The notes below the pieces were generated by a model. It was not told the origin of the DNA, did not search any database, and saw only the letters and a program-made list of their open reading frames with translations. A stretch of 64,000 nt of DNA. It comes from Alkalibaculum sporogenes. Lineage in GTDB: Bacteria; Bacillota; Clostridia; Eubacteriales; Alkalibacteraceae. Position numbers and translations under genes: made by a program. Shown piece after piece: positions 43,486 to 52,473 of this stretch; within the stretch, counting starts at the first letter, position 1, and each line of letters opens with the position of its first letter. Where the stretch lies: the NCBI RefSeq assembly GCF_009362815.1, contig NZ_WHNX01000007.1, positions 98,590-162,589 of the forward strand, written 5' to 3'.

Positions 43486-44634
43486 ATGAAGATAACAGAA
43501 GTTAAATTATATAAAGTACCACCACGGTGGTTGTTCCTGAAAATAAGCACAGATGAAGGTTTATATGGATGGGGTGAACCTGTTGTTGAGGGTAAGGCTA
43601 GTTCCGTAGAAGCTTGTGTAAAAGAAATGTCTGATTATATTATTGGAAAAGACCCTTTAAGAATTGAAGATATATGGCAAATGCTTTATAGATCAGCCTT
43701 TTATAGAGGTGGACCAATTATAACTAGTGCAATATCTGGAATTGAGCAAGCGTTATGGGATATTAAAGGCAAATATTATAATGCACCCGTATATGAATTG
43801 TTAGGTGGTGCATGTAGAGATAATATTGATGTTTACTGCTGGATCGGAGGAGATAGACCCTCAGATGTTGGTGCTGCAGCATTAGCTCAGAAAGAACTTG
43901 GATTCAAGGCTATAAAAATGAATGCCACAGAGGAAGTGCATTACATAGATAATTATTCAAAAGTACAAGGAGTATGTGAACGAGTAGAAGCAATTCGTAA
44001 AACTTGTGGATCAGATTTCGGCATTGCTGTAGATTTCCATGGAAGACTTCATAAAAGCATGGCAAAAATATTGGCTAAAGAATTAGATAAATATCATCTG
44101 ATGTTTATAGAAGAACCAGTATTATGTGAAAACTACGAAGCTTTTGCTGAAATTGCAAAGTATACATCTACACCAATTGCAACTGGGGAGAGGTTGTATA
44201 CCCGCTGGGATTTTAAGAAAATCTTTGAACAAGGAATCGTGGATATTATTCAACCAGACCTTTCTCACGCAGGAGGCATCTTAGAATGTAGGAAAATTGC
44301 TGCAATGGCAGAAGTTTACGATATGGCAGTTGCACCACATTGTCCATTAGGCCCTATTGCATTGGCTGCATGCTTGCAATTAGATGCATGTACACCTAAT
44401 GCCTTTATTCAAGAACAAAGTCTAGGAATTCACTATAATCAAGGAAGTGATTTGTTAGATTATTTAAAAGACAAGTCGGTATTCAACTATAGTAATGGTG
44501 TAGTAAAGTTGCCTACAAAACCAGGTTTGGGAATTGAAATTGATGAAGAGTATGTAATTAAACAAAGTAAAATAGGACATAACTGGAAAAATCCTGTTTG
44601 GAGAAATTCAGATGGTACAATAGCGGAATGGTAA
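43486..44634 (+). CDS. dgoD: D-galactonate dehydratase
   Basis: A 382-residue enolase-superfamily enzyme that dehydrates D-galactonate to 2-keto-3-deoxygalactonate. It matches the DgoD pattern throughout: PPRWLFLKISTDEGLYGWGEP, YRGGPIITSAISGIEQALWD, the metal ligands in VDFHGR, FIEEPVL and ATGERLY, LSHAGGI, and the catalytic His in APHCPLGPIALAACL, ending VWRNSDGTIAEW. Length equals the family's. No strong ribosome binding site precedes ATG 43486; the 59-base gap has only a weak AGGGATTTT. DgoK and a KDPGal aldolase later in the operon complete the pathway. Confidence 0.93.
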   Translation: MKITEVKLYKVPPRWLFLKISTDEGLYGWGEPVVEGKASSVEACVKEMSDYIIGKDPLRIEDIWQMLYRSAFYRGGPIITSAISGIEQALWDIKGKYYNAPVYELLGGACRDNIDVYCWIGGDRPSDVGAAALAQKELGFKAIKMNATEEVHYIDNYSKVQGVCERVEAIRKTCGSDFGIAVDFHGRLHKSMAKILAKELDKYHLMFIEEPVLCENYEAFAEIAKYTSTPIATGERLYTRWDFKKIFEQGIVDIIQPDLSHAGGILECRKIAAMAEVYDMAVAPHCPLGPIALAACLQLDACTPNAFIQEQSLGIHYNQGSDLLDYLKDKSVFNYSNGVVKLPTKPGLGIEIDEEYVIKQSKIGHNWKNPVWRNSDGTIAEW

Positions 44635-44658
44635 AAAAACGTAAAGGTGGGCAAGCCA

Positions 44659-46074
44659 TTGAACATATTAGTATTAGAATCTAGTACGACGTCTGCCAAG
44701 GCAATGTTATATGATACTGTAACAGGAACATATGAAGTAAAGATAAATACATATACACTCTGTAATAATGATACTACAATACATGATGCTGAGAATATTT
44801 TTAATGAAACAGTAGCATTAGGAAGAAAACTTTGTAAGGGTAAGAAAATTGATATTGTGTCATTAGGGGGAGCATGGCATAGTGTTATGCTTTGTGATAT
44901 GGCTATGAAACCTAAAACACCAGTATACTTATGGTCATACACTGGAGCGTCAGACTTATGTAAAGAGCTTAGAGAAGATAAGGATTATGTGAAATCGTTT
45001 TATCAGAAAACGGGTTGTATGGTAAATGGAATATATCCAGCATTTAAATTAATGCTTTTAAAAGAAAAAGGATATGACTTAAATGACTATTTAATTGCAG
45101 GACAAGGTACATATAATATGTTTCGTTTAACTGGAGAGCGCGTAATAACGGATAGTATGGCTTCAGGGACTGGATTGTTAAATACTCATACAAAAGAGTT
45201 TGATATAGAAATCCTCGATGAGATAGGTATTAAGGAGTCTCAACTAAGTAGGTTAGTAACTTATAAAGATACTATTCTATTATCTAAAGAAGGATCGTAT
45301 CACTTAGGAATTGATGAAGGTACTCCAGTAATTCCAACAGGACCTGATGGTGGTTTAAACCAAGTTGGTGCAGGAGCTTTAGGTGATGGAGTTATGACTT
45401 TTTCAATTGGCACAAGTGGAGCAATGCGTTTGACCACAGATAGTCCAATTATACCAGAAGAGCCAAGCACGTGGTGTTATATGTCTCCAAAGAAATGGCT
45501 TAGTGGAGCAGCAACATCAGGATGTTGCAACTGTATTGATTGGTTTAAGGAAAAGATGTTTAGCCCAGATACAAGTTATGAGGACATAGAAAAAGGTTTT
45601 GGAGATATAGAAACAACACCAGTATTCCTGCCCTTCTTGTTTGGAGAGAGATGTCCCGGTTGGCAAGATGACAGGAATGCAGCATTCTTTGATATTAAGC
45701 CATTTCATACAGCTCATGACATGTATCACGCAATTATGGAAGGTACGCTGTTTAACTTGTATCAGTGCTATCAAGTACTGACAAATATTAATGGTATTCC
45801 AAAGAAAATCAAACTATCTGGAGGAATTCTAAATTCCCCGTATTGGACTCAAATGTGTGTAGATATATTTGAAACCGATATGGAAATTGATAATCTAGAG
45901 CATAGTTCATTATTAGGAGGTGTAGCACTAGGCATGGAACATCTTGGAATAATAAAGGATGTGACTGAGTTTACTGCAGAAAGTGCCAAGGTCATTCATC
46001 ATAATCCTAAAATGAATCAACTATATAAGAAAAAGTATGAGAGATATAAATACTGGTACGATAAAGTAATTTAG
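44659..46074 (+). CDS. FGGY-family carbohydrate kinase
   Basis: A 471-residue sugar kinase with two actin-like domains. It starts MNILVLESSTTSAKAML with the phosphate loop; GGAWHSVML, TGPDGGLNQVGAGAL and IGTSGAMR are family features, and KLSGGILNSPYW is the adenosine site. TTG 44659 is preferred, 9 bases after AAAGGTGG, over the GTG inside that site. With the sugar-acid genes and a 6-phosphogluconate dehydrogenase downstream, gluconokinase is the best guess; xylulokinase or another aldonate kinase cannot be excluded. The sequence ESST at the loop differs from the usual DIGTT. Confidence 0.83.
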   Translation: MNILVLESSTTSAKAMLYDTVTGTYEVKINTYTLCNNDTTIHDAENIFNETVALGRKLCKGKKIDIVSLGGAWHSVMLCDMAMKPKTPVYLWSYTGASDLCKELREDKDYVKSFYQKTGCMVNGIYPAFKLMLLKEKGYDLNDYLIAGQGTYNMFRLTGERVITDSMASGTGLLNTHTKEFDIEILDEIGIKESQLSRLVTYKDTILLSKEGSYHLGIDEGTPVIPTGPDGGLNQVGAGALGDGVMTFSIGTSGAMRLTTDSPIIPEEPSTWCYMSPKKWLSGAATSGCCNCIDWFKEKMFSPDTSYEDIEKGFGDIETTPVFLPFLFGERCPGWQDDRNAAFFDIKPFHTAHDMYHAIMEGTLFNLYQCYQVLTNINGIPKKIKLSGGILNSPYWTQMCVDIFETDMEIDNLEHSSLLGGVALGMEHLGIIKDVTEFTAESAKVIHHNPKMNQLYKKKYERYKYWYDKVI

Positions 46075-46147
46075 TTATACTAAATATTCAGCTACTAATA
46101 GCTTAATATTTTTTATATAAAACAATAAAAAACAGGGGGAGTAAATT

Positions 46148-47167
46148 ATGTTGAAGTTGAAAAAAAGTTTAGTATTATTATCAGTTGGCTTATTAGTAGC
46201 TCTAACAGCTACAGGTTGTGGTTCTACTGACACAGAAACAAATGATTCAGGCGAAGAACAAGTAACATTAGTTTTCTCAAATGTAACTTCTAAATCAGGT
46301 AAGGATGCAGGCGAGATGTTTAAGGAAATCGTAGAAGCTGAGACAGATGGATCAGTAACAGTGAATCTATTTCCTGACAACCAACTTGGTGATGATCGTG
46401 TTGTAATCGAAACAACTCAGTTCGGTGACATTGATGTTGGAGTTAGTTCAACTAGTCCATTAGCAACTATGTATGCAGATTTTTATCTGTTTGATGCGCC
46501 ATACTTATTTTTAAGTAGTGAAGATGCGTATGCTGCACTAGATGGTGAAGTAGGTCAAAAAGTTTTAGATGGAATGGAGAGTATAGGATTAAAAGGTCTT
46601 GCATTCTGGGAAAATGGTTTCCGTAACTTTACTAACAACGATGTTCCTGTAAGTAAACCAGCTGATGTTAATAGGTTAAAGATACGTACTATGGAAAATG
46701 AAATCCATATAGCTGCATGGACAGCATTAGGTGCTAATCCAACTCCTATGGCGTTTACAGAATTATTTACAGCGTTACAACAAGGTACTGTAAATGGACA
46801 AGAAAATCCTTTAGGGATTATCGATGCTAATAAATTTGAAGAAGTTCAAAAATACGTTTCTATAACTCAACATGTTTATACACCGTATATAGTTACTATG
46901 AACTTAGATAAGTATAATTCATTATCAGATAATCAAAAAGCTGCAATATTAAAAGCTTCTGAAGAATCAACAAAATATCAAAGAGAACAGTCACAAAAAT
47001 ATGAAAAAGAAATTATGGATGGATTTGAGTCAAAAGGTGTAACCGTTATCGAATTGACAGCTGACGAAAAAGCTGAATTCCAAAAGGTTATTACTGATGC
47101 TAATATATTTGAATTAGTTAAAGAAAAGATGGATAATCCAGATTATGTTGACGGTATTTTGAAATAA
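46148..47167 (+). CDS. TRAP transporter substrate-binding lipoprotein (DctP family)
   Basis: A 339-residue exported receptor. The signal peptide ends LTATGC with lipid-anchor Cys24, unlike the free periplasmic form in Gram-negatives. LFPDNQLGDDR, FDAPYLF, GLAFWENGFRNFTN, IRTMENEIH and the Arg that binds the substrate carboxylate are typical of DctP. With DctQ and DctM it imports a carboxylate driven by sodium; the surrounding genes point to an aldonate such as galactonate. AGGGGGAGTAAATT precedes ATG 46148. Confidence 0.92.
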   Translation: MLKLKKSLVLLSVGLLVALTATGCGSTDTETNDSGEEQVTLVFSNVTSKSGKDAGEMFKEIVEAETDGSVTVNLFPDNQLGDDRVVIETTQFGDIDVGVSSTSPLATMYADFYLFDAPYLFLSSEDAYAALDGEVGQKVLDGMESIGLKGLAFWENGFRNFTNNDVPVSKPADVNRLKIRTMENEIHIAAWTALGANPTPMAFTELFTALQQGTVNGQENPLGIIDANKFEEVQKYVSITQHVYTPYIVTMNLDKYNSLSDNQKAAILKASEESTKYQREQSQKYEKEIMDGFESKGVTVIELTADEKAEFQKVITDANIFELVKEKMDNPDYVDGILK

Positions 47168-47273
47168 TCGTCAGCAAAATGTAATTAGTTATTTTAAAAT
47201 GGATTTCGATAATATTTCATCTGGAATAGCATCGGAATCCATATCTATTTTCATTATAGAAAGGGTGAGATTA

Positions 47274-47768
47274 ATGAAGATTTTAAAAGCACTTGACGAT
47301 AAATTTGAACTCTTTGTGTGTATAATTCTTATGACACTTATGACTTGTATAATTTTTGTTCAAGTATTTATGAGATATGTTATGCAAAATTCTCTTGTTT
47401 GGTCTGAAGAATTAGCTAGATATATTTTTATTTGGTTAATATATATGGGAATCAGCTATGGTGCAAAAATAATGAAACATATAAAAATCGATGCTGCACT
47501 AGGTTTATTTCCCAGGAAAGTACAACCAATAATTGTAATAGTAGGAGATCTATTATTTTTAGGATTTGCGCTGTTTATAACGCATTCCTCATATACTATA
47601 GTACAACGTCAAATAGGCTTAGGACAGTCTTCTCCAGCTATGCAAATACCGATGTGGATTATTTATGCCGCTCCTATGGTTGGGTTTGCATTCACATCTA
47701 TTAGACAAGTACAGACGATTATATATAGAATAAACATATTGAGAAGTGGAGGAGAAAACAATGGTTAG
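47274..47768 (+). CDS. TRAP transporter small membrane subunit (DctQ)
   Basis: A 164-residue membrane protein with four hydrophobic segments, the usual DctQ form. VFMRYVMQNSLVWSEELARYIFIWLIYMG is the family signature in pieces. ATG 47274 follows AAAGGGTGAGATTA; the open frame upstream from 47199 lacks a site. Its last codons overlap the DctM start by 8 bases, giving coupled translation. Confidence 0.92.
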   Translation: MKILKALDDKFELFVCIILMTLMTCIIFVQVFMRYVMQNSLVWSEELARYIFIWLIYMGISYGAKIMKHIKIDAALGLFPRKVQPIIVIVGDLLFLGFALFITHSSYTIVQRQIGLGQSSPAMQIPMWIIYAAPMVGFAFTSIRQVQTIIYRINILRSGGENNG

Positions 47769-49044
47769 TGCAGCTTTATTTATTAGTCTACTAGTTTTTC
47801 TTATATTTAATTTGCCTGTAGGTATTGCCATCGGTCTTTCTTCTTTAGTAGCAATTCTCGTGGGTGGAACTTTATCGCCAGGCTATTTAGCACAGGCATT
47901 AGTTACAGGTACAGACTCTTTTCCAATCATGGCAATACCACTATTTATTCTAGCTGGTGAGTTAATGGGTGCAGGAGGAGTTTCAAAGCGTATTTTGAAT
48001 GTTGCTAATGTTTTTTTTGGTAGAATTACTGGAGGGCTTGCAATAGTTACAGTAGTTGTTTGTATGTTTTTTGCAGCTGTATCTGGTTCCGGTCCTGCAA
48101 CTGTAGCTGCAGTAGGATCTATGGTTATACCAACTATGCTTGCAAAGGGATACAGTAAAAGTTTTACATTAGCTTTAATCGCTTGTGCAGGGAGTATTGG
48201 TGTAATTATACCGCCTAGTATACCAATGGTTATTTACGGTGTTTCAACAGGTACTTCTATTAGTTCTTTATTTATTGCAGGTTTTATGCCAGGAATACTA
48301 ATAGGTCTTGCTTTAATTTTGTGGTGTTATATTTATTGTAAAAAACAAGGTTGGGAAGGTGATGAAGAACCTTTCTCGTGGAAGAGATCACTAGAGGCTA
48401 TATGGGATGCGAAATGGGCTCTAATTAATCCAATAATCATTTTAGGCGGTATTTATGGTGGAATATTTACACCAACTGAAGCCGCTGCAGTTGCAGCAGT
48501 ATATGCTTTTATATGTGGCGTATTTATTCACAAAGAGTTAAAGCTACGTAGCCTAATTAGTACTATAGGAGGTGCGTGTTCGACTACAGGAACAACTATG
48601 GTAATTCTAGGATGTGCTACAGCATTTACAAAAATCTTGACCATTGAACAAATTCCAGCTATGATTACAAATGCTATCATTAATGCAACAGATAATACCA
48701 TTGTGATATTATTGTTAATAAATATATTATTATTGGTAGTAGGATGTTTTATGGATACAACTCCAGCAATTATGGTACTTTCACCAATATTACTTCCAGT
48801 TGCCCTATCAATAGGCTTAAGCCCTGTTCATTTTGGGATAATAATGGTAGTTAACTTATCAATAGGGTTTATAACACCTCCTTTAGGTATAAACTTATTT
48901 GTTGCCGCAAGGATTGGGTCAGAACCTTTAGAAACGGTCACTAGAGGCATAATTCCATTCATAACTGTTATGATTGTATGCTTACTATTAGTTACATACT
49001 TTGCTCCAATATCAATGTTCTTACCAAACTTATTAATGAGATAG
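47761..49044 (+). CDS. TRAP transporter large membrane subunit (DctM)
   Basis: A 427-residue transporter with about twelve membrane segments. PLFILAGELMGAGGVSKRI, AAVSGSGPATVAAVGSMVIP, GSIGVIIPPSIPMVIYG and PPLGINLFVAA are DctM hallmarks and line the sodium and substrate sites. ATG 47761 follows GTGGAGGAGAAAACA; the frame open from 47746 starts inside that site. It forms the translocation channel with DctQ. Confidence 0.95.
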   Translation: MVSAALFISLLVFLIFNLPVGIAIGLSSLVAILVGGTLSPGYLAQALVTGTDSFPIMAIPLFILAGELMGAGGVSKRILNVANVFFGRITGGLAIVTVVVCMFFAAVSGSGPATVAAVGSMVIPTMLAKGYSKSFTLALIACAGSIGVIIPPSIPMVIYGVSTGTSISSLFIAGFMPGILIGLALILWCYIYCKKQGWEGDEEPFSWKRSLEAIWDAKWALINPIIILGGIYGGIFTPTEAAAVAAVYAFICGVFIHKELKLRSLISTIGGACSTTGTTMVILGCATAFTKILTIEQIPAMITNAIINATDNTIVILLLINILLLVVGCFMDTTPAIMVLSPILLPVALSIGLSPVHFGIIMVVNLSIGFITPPLGINLFVAARIGSEPLETVTRGIIPFITVMIVCLLLVTYFAPISMFLPNLLMR

Positions 49045-49094
49045 TAAGTGAGATACGTACTATAAGTTTTTAGTAAAGCGAGAGGATCATAATA

Positions 49095-50093
49095 ATGTAC
49101 AATGTTTATATAGATTCAGGAACATCTAATACAAGAGCATACTTAGTAAAAAAATTTGAGTTGATTGATACAGAAGCTATTAATGTTGGCACAAAAGATT
49201 CTGCTATTGCAGGAAATAATAATGTCCTATTAACTGCAATGAAAGAGTGTTACGATAAATTATTGTTAAATAATAAATTACAAGAGATTGATATTGTAGA
49301 TATTTGGTCTTCAGGAATGGTGACAAATACATTTGGTATTACTGAAGTGGAACATATTAGCATCCCAATAACTGGGCAGAAACTATTAGATAAAATATAC
49401 CTTCATAATGAAGAAAAAATCTTTAGAAGAGAATTGAAACTTATTTGTGGTGCCAAGACGGCTCAACCGGGAGACATTATTGATATAGAAAATGTTGAAA
49501 GAATGAATAATGTTCGTGGCGAAGAAATAGAAGTAGTTGGTATGGTAGCTACTAAAATATTACCAAGGGACAAGAAGTGCGTAATGATCTCTCCTGGATC
49601 TCATACACATATGTGTTATGTAAAAGATGGTGCGATTATTGATATAGCATCTAATTTTACAGGAGAGTTAAATTATGCAATTGTGAAAAGCACTATTCTA
49701 GGCGGAGAATTAAGTGAAAAAGATATTAAAATGAATTGTGAATATGTAAATAAAGGATACCAATACCTTAAACAATATGGAATTTGCAGAGCCTTATATA
49801 TTGTGCATGGAACAAAGGTTTTTAATGTGTGCTCTGATGATGTCAGGAGTCAAATTATGGCTGGAATTATCACTGGCAGTGTTGTGGATCTATTGGGAGT
49901 TAAAATATCTGAAGATTGGAAAGATGTAGAAAAGATTATCATCATTGGAAGTAAGTTATACGTAGAGTCATATCGTATTTTGTGTGAGGAAATTATTCCT
50001 GATGTTTCAGTTGAAGTAGTATACGGATATGAAGGAAAGAGTTTTGCGCTATGTGGGTTTTTAGAAATCTTACGATTAAGAAATCAAACATAA
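49095..50093 (+). CDS. dgoK: 2-keto-3-deoxygalactonate kinase
   Basis: A 332-residue DgoK-family kinase that phosphorylates KDGal at C6. It starts YNVYIDSGTSNTRAYLV and has SSGMVTNTFGI, ICGAKTAQPGDI and SPGSHTHMCYVKDG, matching the family. Length is slightly above the usual 290-330. GAGAGGATCATAATA precedes ATG 49095. Between the TRAP genes and the aldolase, it fits the De Ley-Doudoroff pathway with dgoD. Confidence 0.9.
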   Translation: MYNVYIDSGTSNTRAYLVKKFELIDTEAINVGTKDSAIAGNNNVLLTAMKECYDKLLLNNKLQEIDIVDIWSSGMVTNTFGITEVEHISIPITGQKLLDKIYLHNEEKIFRRELKLICGAKTAQPGDIIDIENVERMNNVRGEEIEVVGMVATKILPRDKKCVMISPGSHTHMCYVKDGAIIDIASNFTGELNYAIVKSTILGGELSEKDIKMNCEYVNKGYQYLKQYGICRALYIVHGTKVFNVCSDDVRSQIMAGIITGSVVDLLGVKISEDWKDVEKIIIIGSKLYVESYRILCEEIIPDVSVEVVYGYEGKSFALCGFLEILRLRNQT

Positions 50094-50128
50094 ACTAAAA
50101 TAAAAATACTATACGAAGGAGAATGCAA

Positions 50129-50764
50129 ATGAAGAGCACTATAGATATGATTGTTGAAAATAAGTTAGTGGCAATATCAAGAGGTATTTCATCTGATAAG
50201 ATGATTAATACAGTACAAGCTTTAAAAGACGGTGGTATAGTTTGTATCGAGGTGACATTTAGTGCCAAGAGCGAAGAAATATCCAGAGATACCTTAAAAG
50301 CCATATCAATGATCAAAGAGTACTTTGGTGACGATATTGCCGTTGGAGCAGGTACGGTACTTACAGTAGACAACGTGAGACAAGCTGCGGATGCTGGTGC
50401 TCAGTATATGATTTCACCTAATATTAACGAAGAGGTAATAAAGGAAACAAAGAGATTAGGTTTGGTATCAATACCAGGTGCTTTTACACCAACTGAAGTT
50501 ATAAATGCCTATAATATGGGTGCGGATATAGTTAAATTATTTCCTGCAGCAGTTTTAGGTGTAGAGTATATTAAAGCAATAACAGGGCCAATCACACATA
50601 TTCCTTTAACTGCTGTTGGTGGTATACATGCTGGTAATGCCAATGATTTTATAAGAGCAGGCTGCATAGGTGTAAGTGTTGGTGGAAATTTAGTGAATAA
50701 GAAATTAATAGATGCAGGAGATTTTGAAGCAATCAAAAAATTAGCTCAAGAATACAAACTATAG
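50129..50764 (+). CDS. KDPG/KDPGal aldolase, first copy
   Basis: A 211-residue class I aldolase that splits 2-keto-3-deoxy-6-phospho(galacto)gluconate to pyruvate and glyceraldehyde-3-P. Visible are ISRGISSDK, GIVCIEVTFSAK with the catalytic Glu, VGAGTVLT, the Schiff-base lysine in DIVKLFPAA and TAVGGIHAGN. ATG 50129 is preferred, 7 bases after AAGGAG, over ATG 50123. This copy is probably the DgoA-type enzyme because it follows dgoK. Confidence 0.9.
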   Translation: MKSTIDMIVENKLVAISRGISSDKMINTVQALKDGGIVCIEVTFSAKSEEISRDTLKAISMIKEYFGDDIAVGAGTVLTVDNVRQAADAGAQYMISPNINEEVIKETKRLGLVSIPGAFTPTEVINAYNMGADIVKLFPAAVLGVEYIKAITGPITHIPLTAVGGIHAGNANDFIRAGCIGVSVGGNLVNKKLIDAGDFEAIKKLAQEYKL

Positions 50765-50778
50765 TTAGGAGATAAAAT

Positions 50779-51726
50779 ATGAAAAAAGTACTAATTACTT
50801 CTCGTTCTTTTGGTAAGACAAGTGAAAAACCTATTCAGATACTTGAAGAGGCAGGTCTAGATATTACGCTTTTAGGTAGTGACTTTAGTGAAGAAAAGTT
50901 TAAGGAAATAATTCAAGATTACGATGCACTGATAATTGGTGCACACAAATTTGATGTAGAAGATATGAAGAGATGTTCAAAGTTGAAAATTATCTGCAAA
51001 CATGGTGCAGGTTTAGATAATATTTATTTAGATGATGCCAAAGAGTTAGGTATAGTAGTTACTAATGTACCTGCCATGAATTCTAATGCAGTTGCAGACT
51101 TAGCATTTGGACATATATTAAATATTAGTAGAGGAATATCAATTTCTAGTGAAAAAGTGCGTAATGGTGAATGGAAAACTTATACAGGTAGAGACGTGTA
51201 TAAGAAAACTCTTGGGTTGGTAGGATTTGGTGCAATAGCAAAAAATGTAGCTCGGCGAGCAAATGGCTTTGATATGAAGGTATTAGCTTACGATCCATTT
51301 CTAAAAGAAGTACCGGATGAATTTAAAGATTATGTAACACTTGTGGATTTCAATACAATAGTAAAAGATAGTGACTTTATTTCTATTCACGTTCCTCTAA
51401 CAGATGAAACAAAAGATCTGTTTAATAAAGAAACAATTCTTAGTATGAAAGAAGAAGCTTATTTAATTAATACAGGACGTGGTGGTATTATTAATGAGAT
51501 GGAATTGTACGAATGTATGGTGGCTGGTCATTTAAGTGGCGCGGCTTTAGACGTAGTAGAAGTTGAGCCTATTAATGCTGACAATCCACTATTAAAACTA
51601 GAAAACGTAGTAATTACTCCACATATGGGTATGTATTCACTTGAAGCTATCAGTGCAGTTAGCATAGTTTGCGCAGAAAATGTAGCGAAAATGTTAAAAG
51701 GTGAAACACCTAATTATATTGTTTGA
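50779..51726 (+). CDS. D-isomer 2-hydroxyacid dehydrogenase (SerA-like)
   Basis: A 315-residue NAD-dependent dehydrogenase. Substrate domain at both ends and a Rossmann domain (about 95-285) with LGLVGFGAIAKNVARRA. The catalytic set is Arg in KIICKHGAGLDN/NTGRGG, Glu in VVEVEPI and His in ITPHMGMYS. It lacks the ACT domain of true SerA. Sitting between two aldolase genes, it may reduce a keto acid or oxidise an aldonate, for example a 2-keto aldonate to its hydroxy form; the substrate is not known. TTAGGAG precedes ATG 50779. Confidence 0.85.
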   Translation: MKKVLITSRSFGKTSEKPIQILEEAGLDITLLGSDFSEEKFKEIIQDYDALIIGAHKFDVEDMKRCSKLKIICKHGAGLDNIYLDDAKELGIVVTNVPAMNSNAVADLAFGHILNISRGISISSEKVRNGEWKTYTGRDVYKKTLGLVGFGAIAKNVARRANGFDMKVLAYDPFLKEVPDEFKDYVTLVDFNTIVKDSDFISIHVPLTDETKDLFNKETILSMKEEAYLINTGRGGIINEMELYECMVAGHLSGAALDVVEVEPINADNPLLKLENVVITPHMGMYSLEAISAVSIVCAENVAKMLKGETPNYIV

Positions 51727-51748
51727 TTATTTTAAAGGAGGAAAATGA

Positions 51749-52372
51749 ATGAGCCATTTATTAGATAAAATCGCAGAATTTAAAGTAATACCAGTTGTAA
51801 AAATTGATAATGCAACTGATGCAGCGCCACTTGCTAAAGCGTTAATTGCAGGTGGATTACCTGTTGCAGAGGTAACTTTCCGTACAGATGCTGCTGAAGA
51901 AGCTATCAAAGAAATGTCTAAATTTTCTGAAATGGTAGTAGGAGCAGGGACAATAACATGTGTAGAACAGGCTCAAAAAGCTTGTGATGCAGGAGCTGTA
52001 TTCATAGTTACTGCAGGTTTTAACCGTTTAGTTACTGAGTTTGCAGTTGAAAATAATATTCCAATATTTCCAGGTGTATGCACTCCCACTGAATTAATGT
52101 ACTTGTTGGAGTACAAATTACCTGTAGCAAAATTTTTTCCAGCCGAACAATTTGGAGGGTTAAATACTATAAAAGCACTAAGTGGTCCATTTCCAAATAT
52201 CCGATTTATGCCAACAGGTGGAATTAATGAAAAAAACATACTTGAATATTTGGCAAATCCTAAAATTATAGCCTGTGGTGGAAGTTGGATGGTAAAGGAC
52301 ACCTTAATTAATGAGCAGAAATTCGATGAAATTCAACGCTTAACTTCTGAAGCAGTAAAATTAGTAAAATAA
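51749..52372 (+). CDS. eda: KDPG aldolase, second copy
   Basis: A 207-residue class I aldolase close to classical Eda. IPVVKIDNATDAAPLAKAL, GLPVAEVTFRTDAAEEAI with Glu, VVGAGTITC, the Schiff-base lysine in VAKFFPAEQFGG, FMPTGGIN and CGGSWMV follow E. coli Eda segment by segment. AAAGGAGG precedes ATG 51749. It probably handles 6-phosphogluconate-derived KDPG, although a phosphogluconate dehydratase is not in the window. Confidence 0.93.
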   Translation: MSHLLDKIAEFKVIPVVKIDNATDAAPLAKALIAGGLPVAEVTFRTDAAEEAIKEMSKFSEMVVGAGTITCVEQAQKACDAGAVFIVTAGFNRLVTEFAVENNIPIFPGVCTPTELMYLLEYKLPVAKFFPAEQFGGLNTIKALSGPFPNIRFMPTGGINEKNILEYLANPKIIACGGSWMVKDTLINEQKFDEIQRLTSEAVKLVK

Positions 52373-52394
52373 TTCAATTATTTTCAATTACATG

Positions 52395-52440
52395 CCTCGT
52401 AGGTTCATAAAATAGCTTAAATATACGAGGTAATTTTTTT
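52395..52440 (+). terminator. Terminator after eda
   Basis: CCTCGTA (52395-52401) pairs with TACGAGG (52424-52430) across a 22-base loop, followed by a run of seven T. A weak stem but a good T-run. Confidence 0.6.
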
Positions 52441-52455
52441 ATCCCACATTAATAG
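52438..52455 (-). repeat. Dispersed repeat, right-end fragment (copy F)
   Basis: Minus strand CTATTAATGTGGGATAAA, 16 of 18 bases as in the right end of copies B and C. It overlaps the eda terminator T-run and precedes the gnd ribosome binding site. A short match, so chance is possible. Confidence 0.4.
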
Positions 52456-52473
52456 TTTAGAGGAGGTAAGGTA

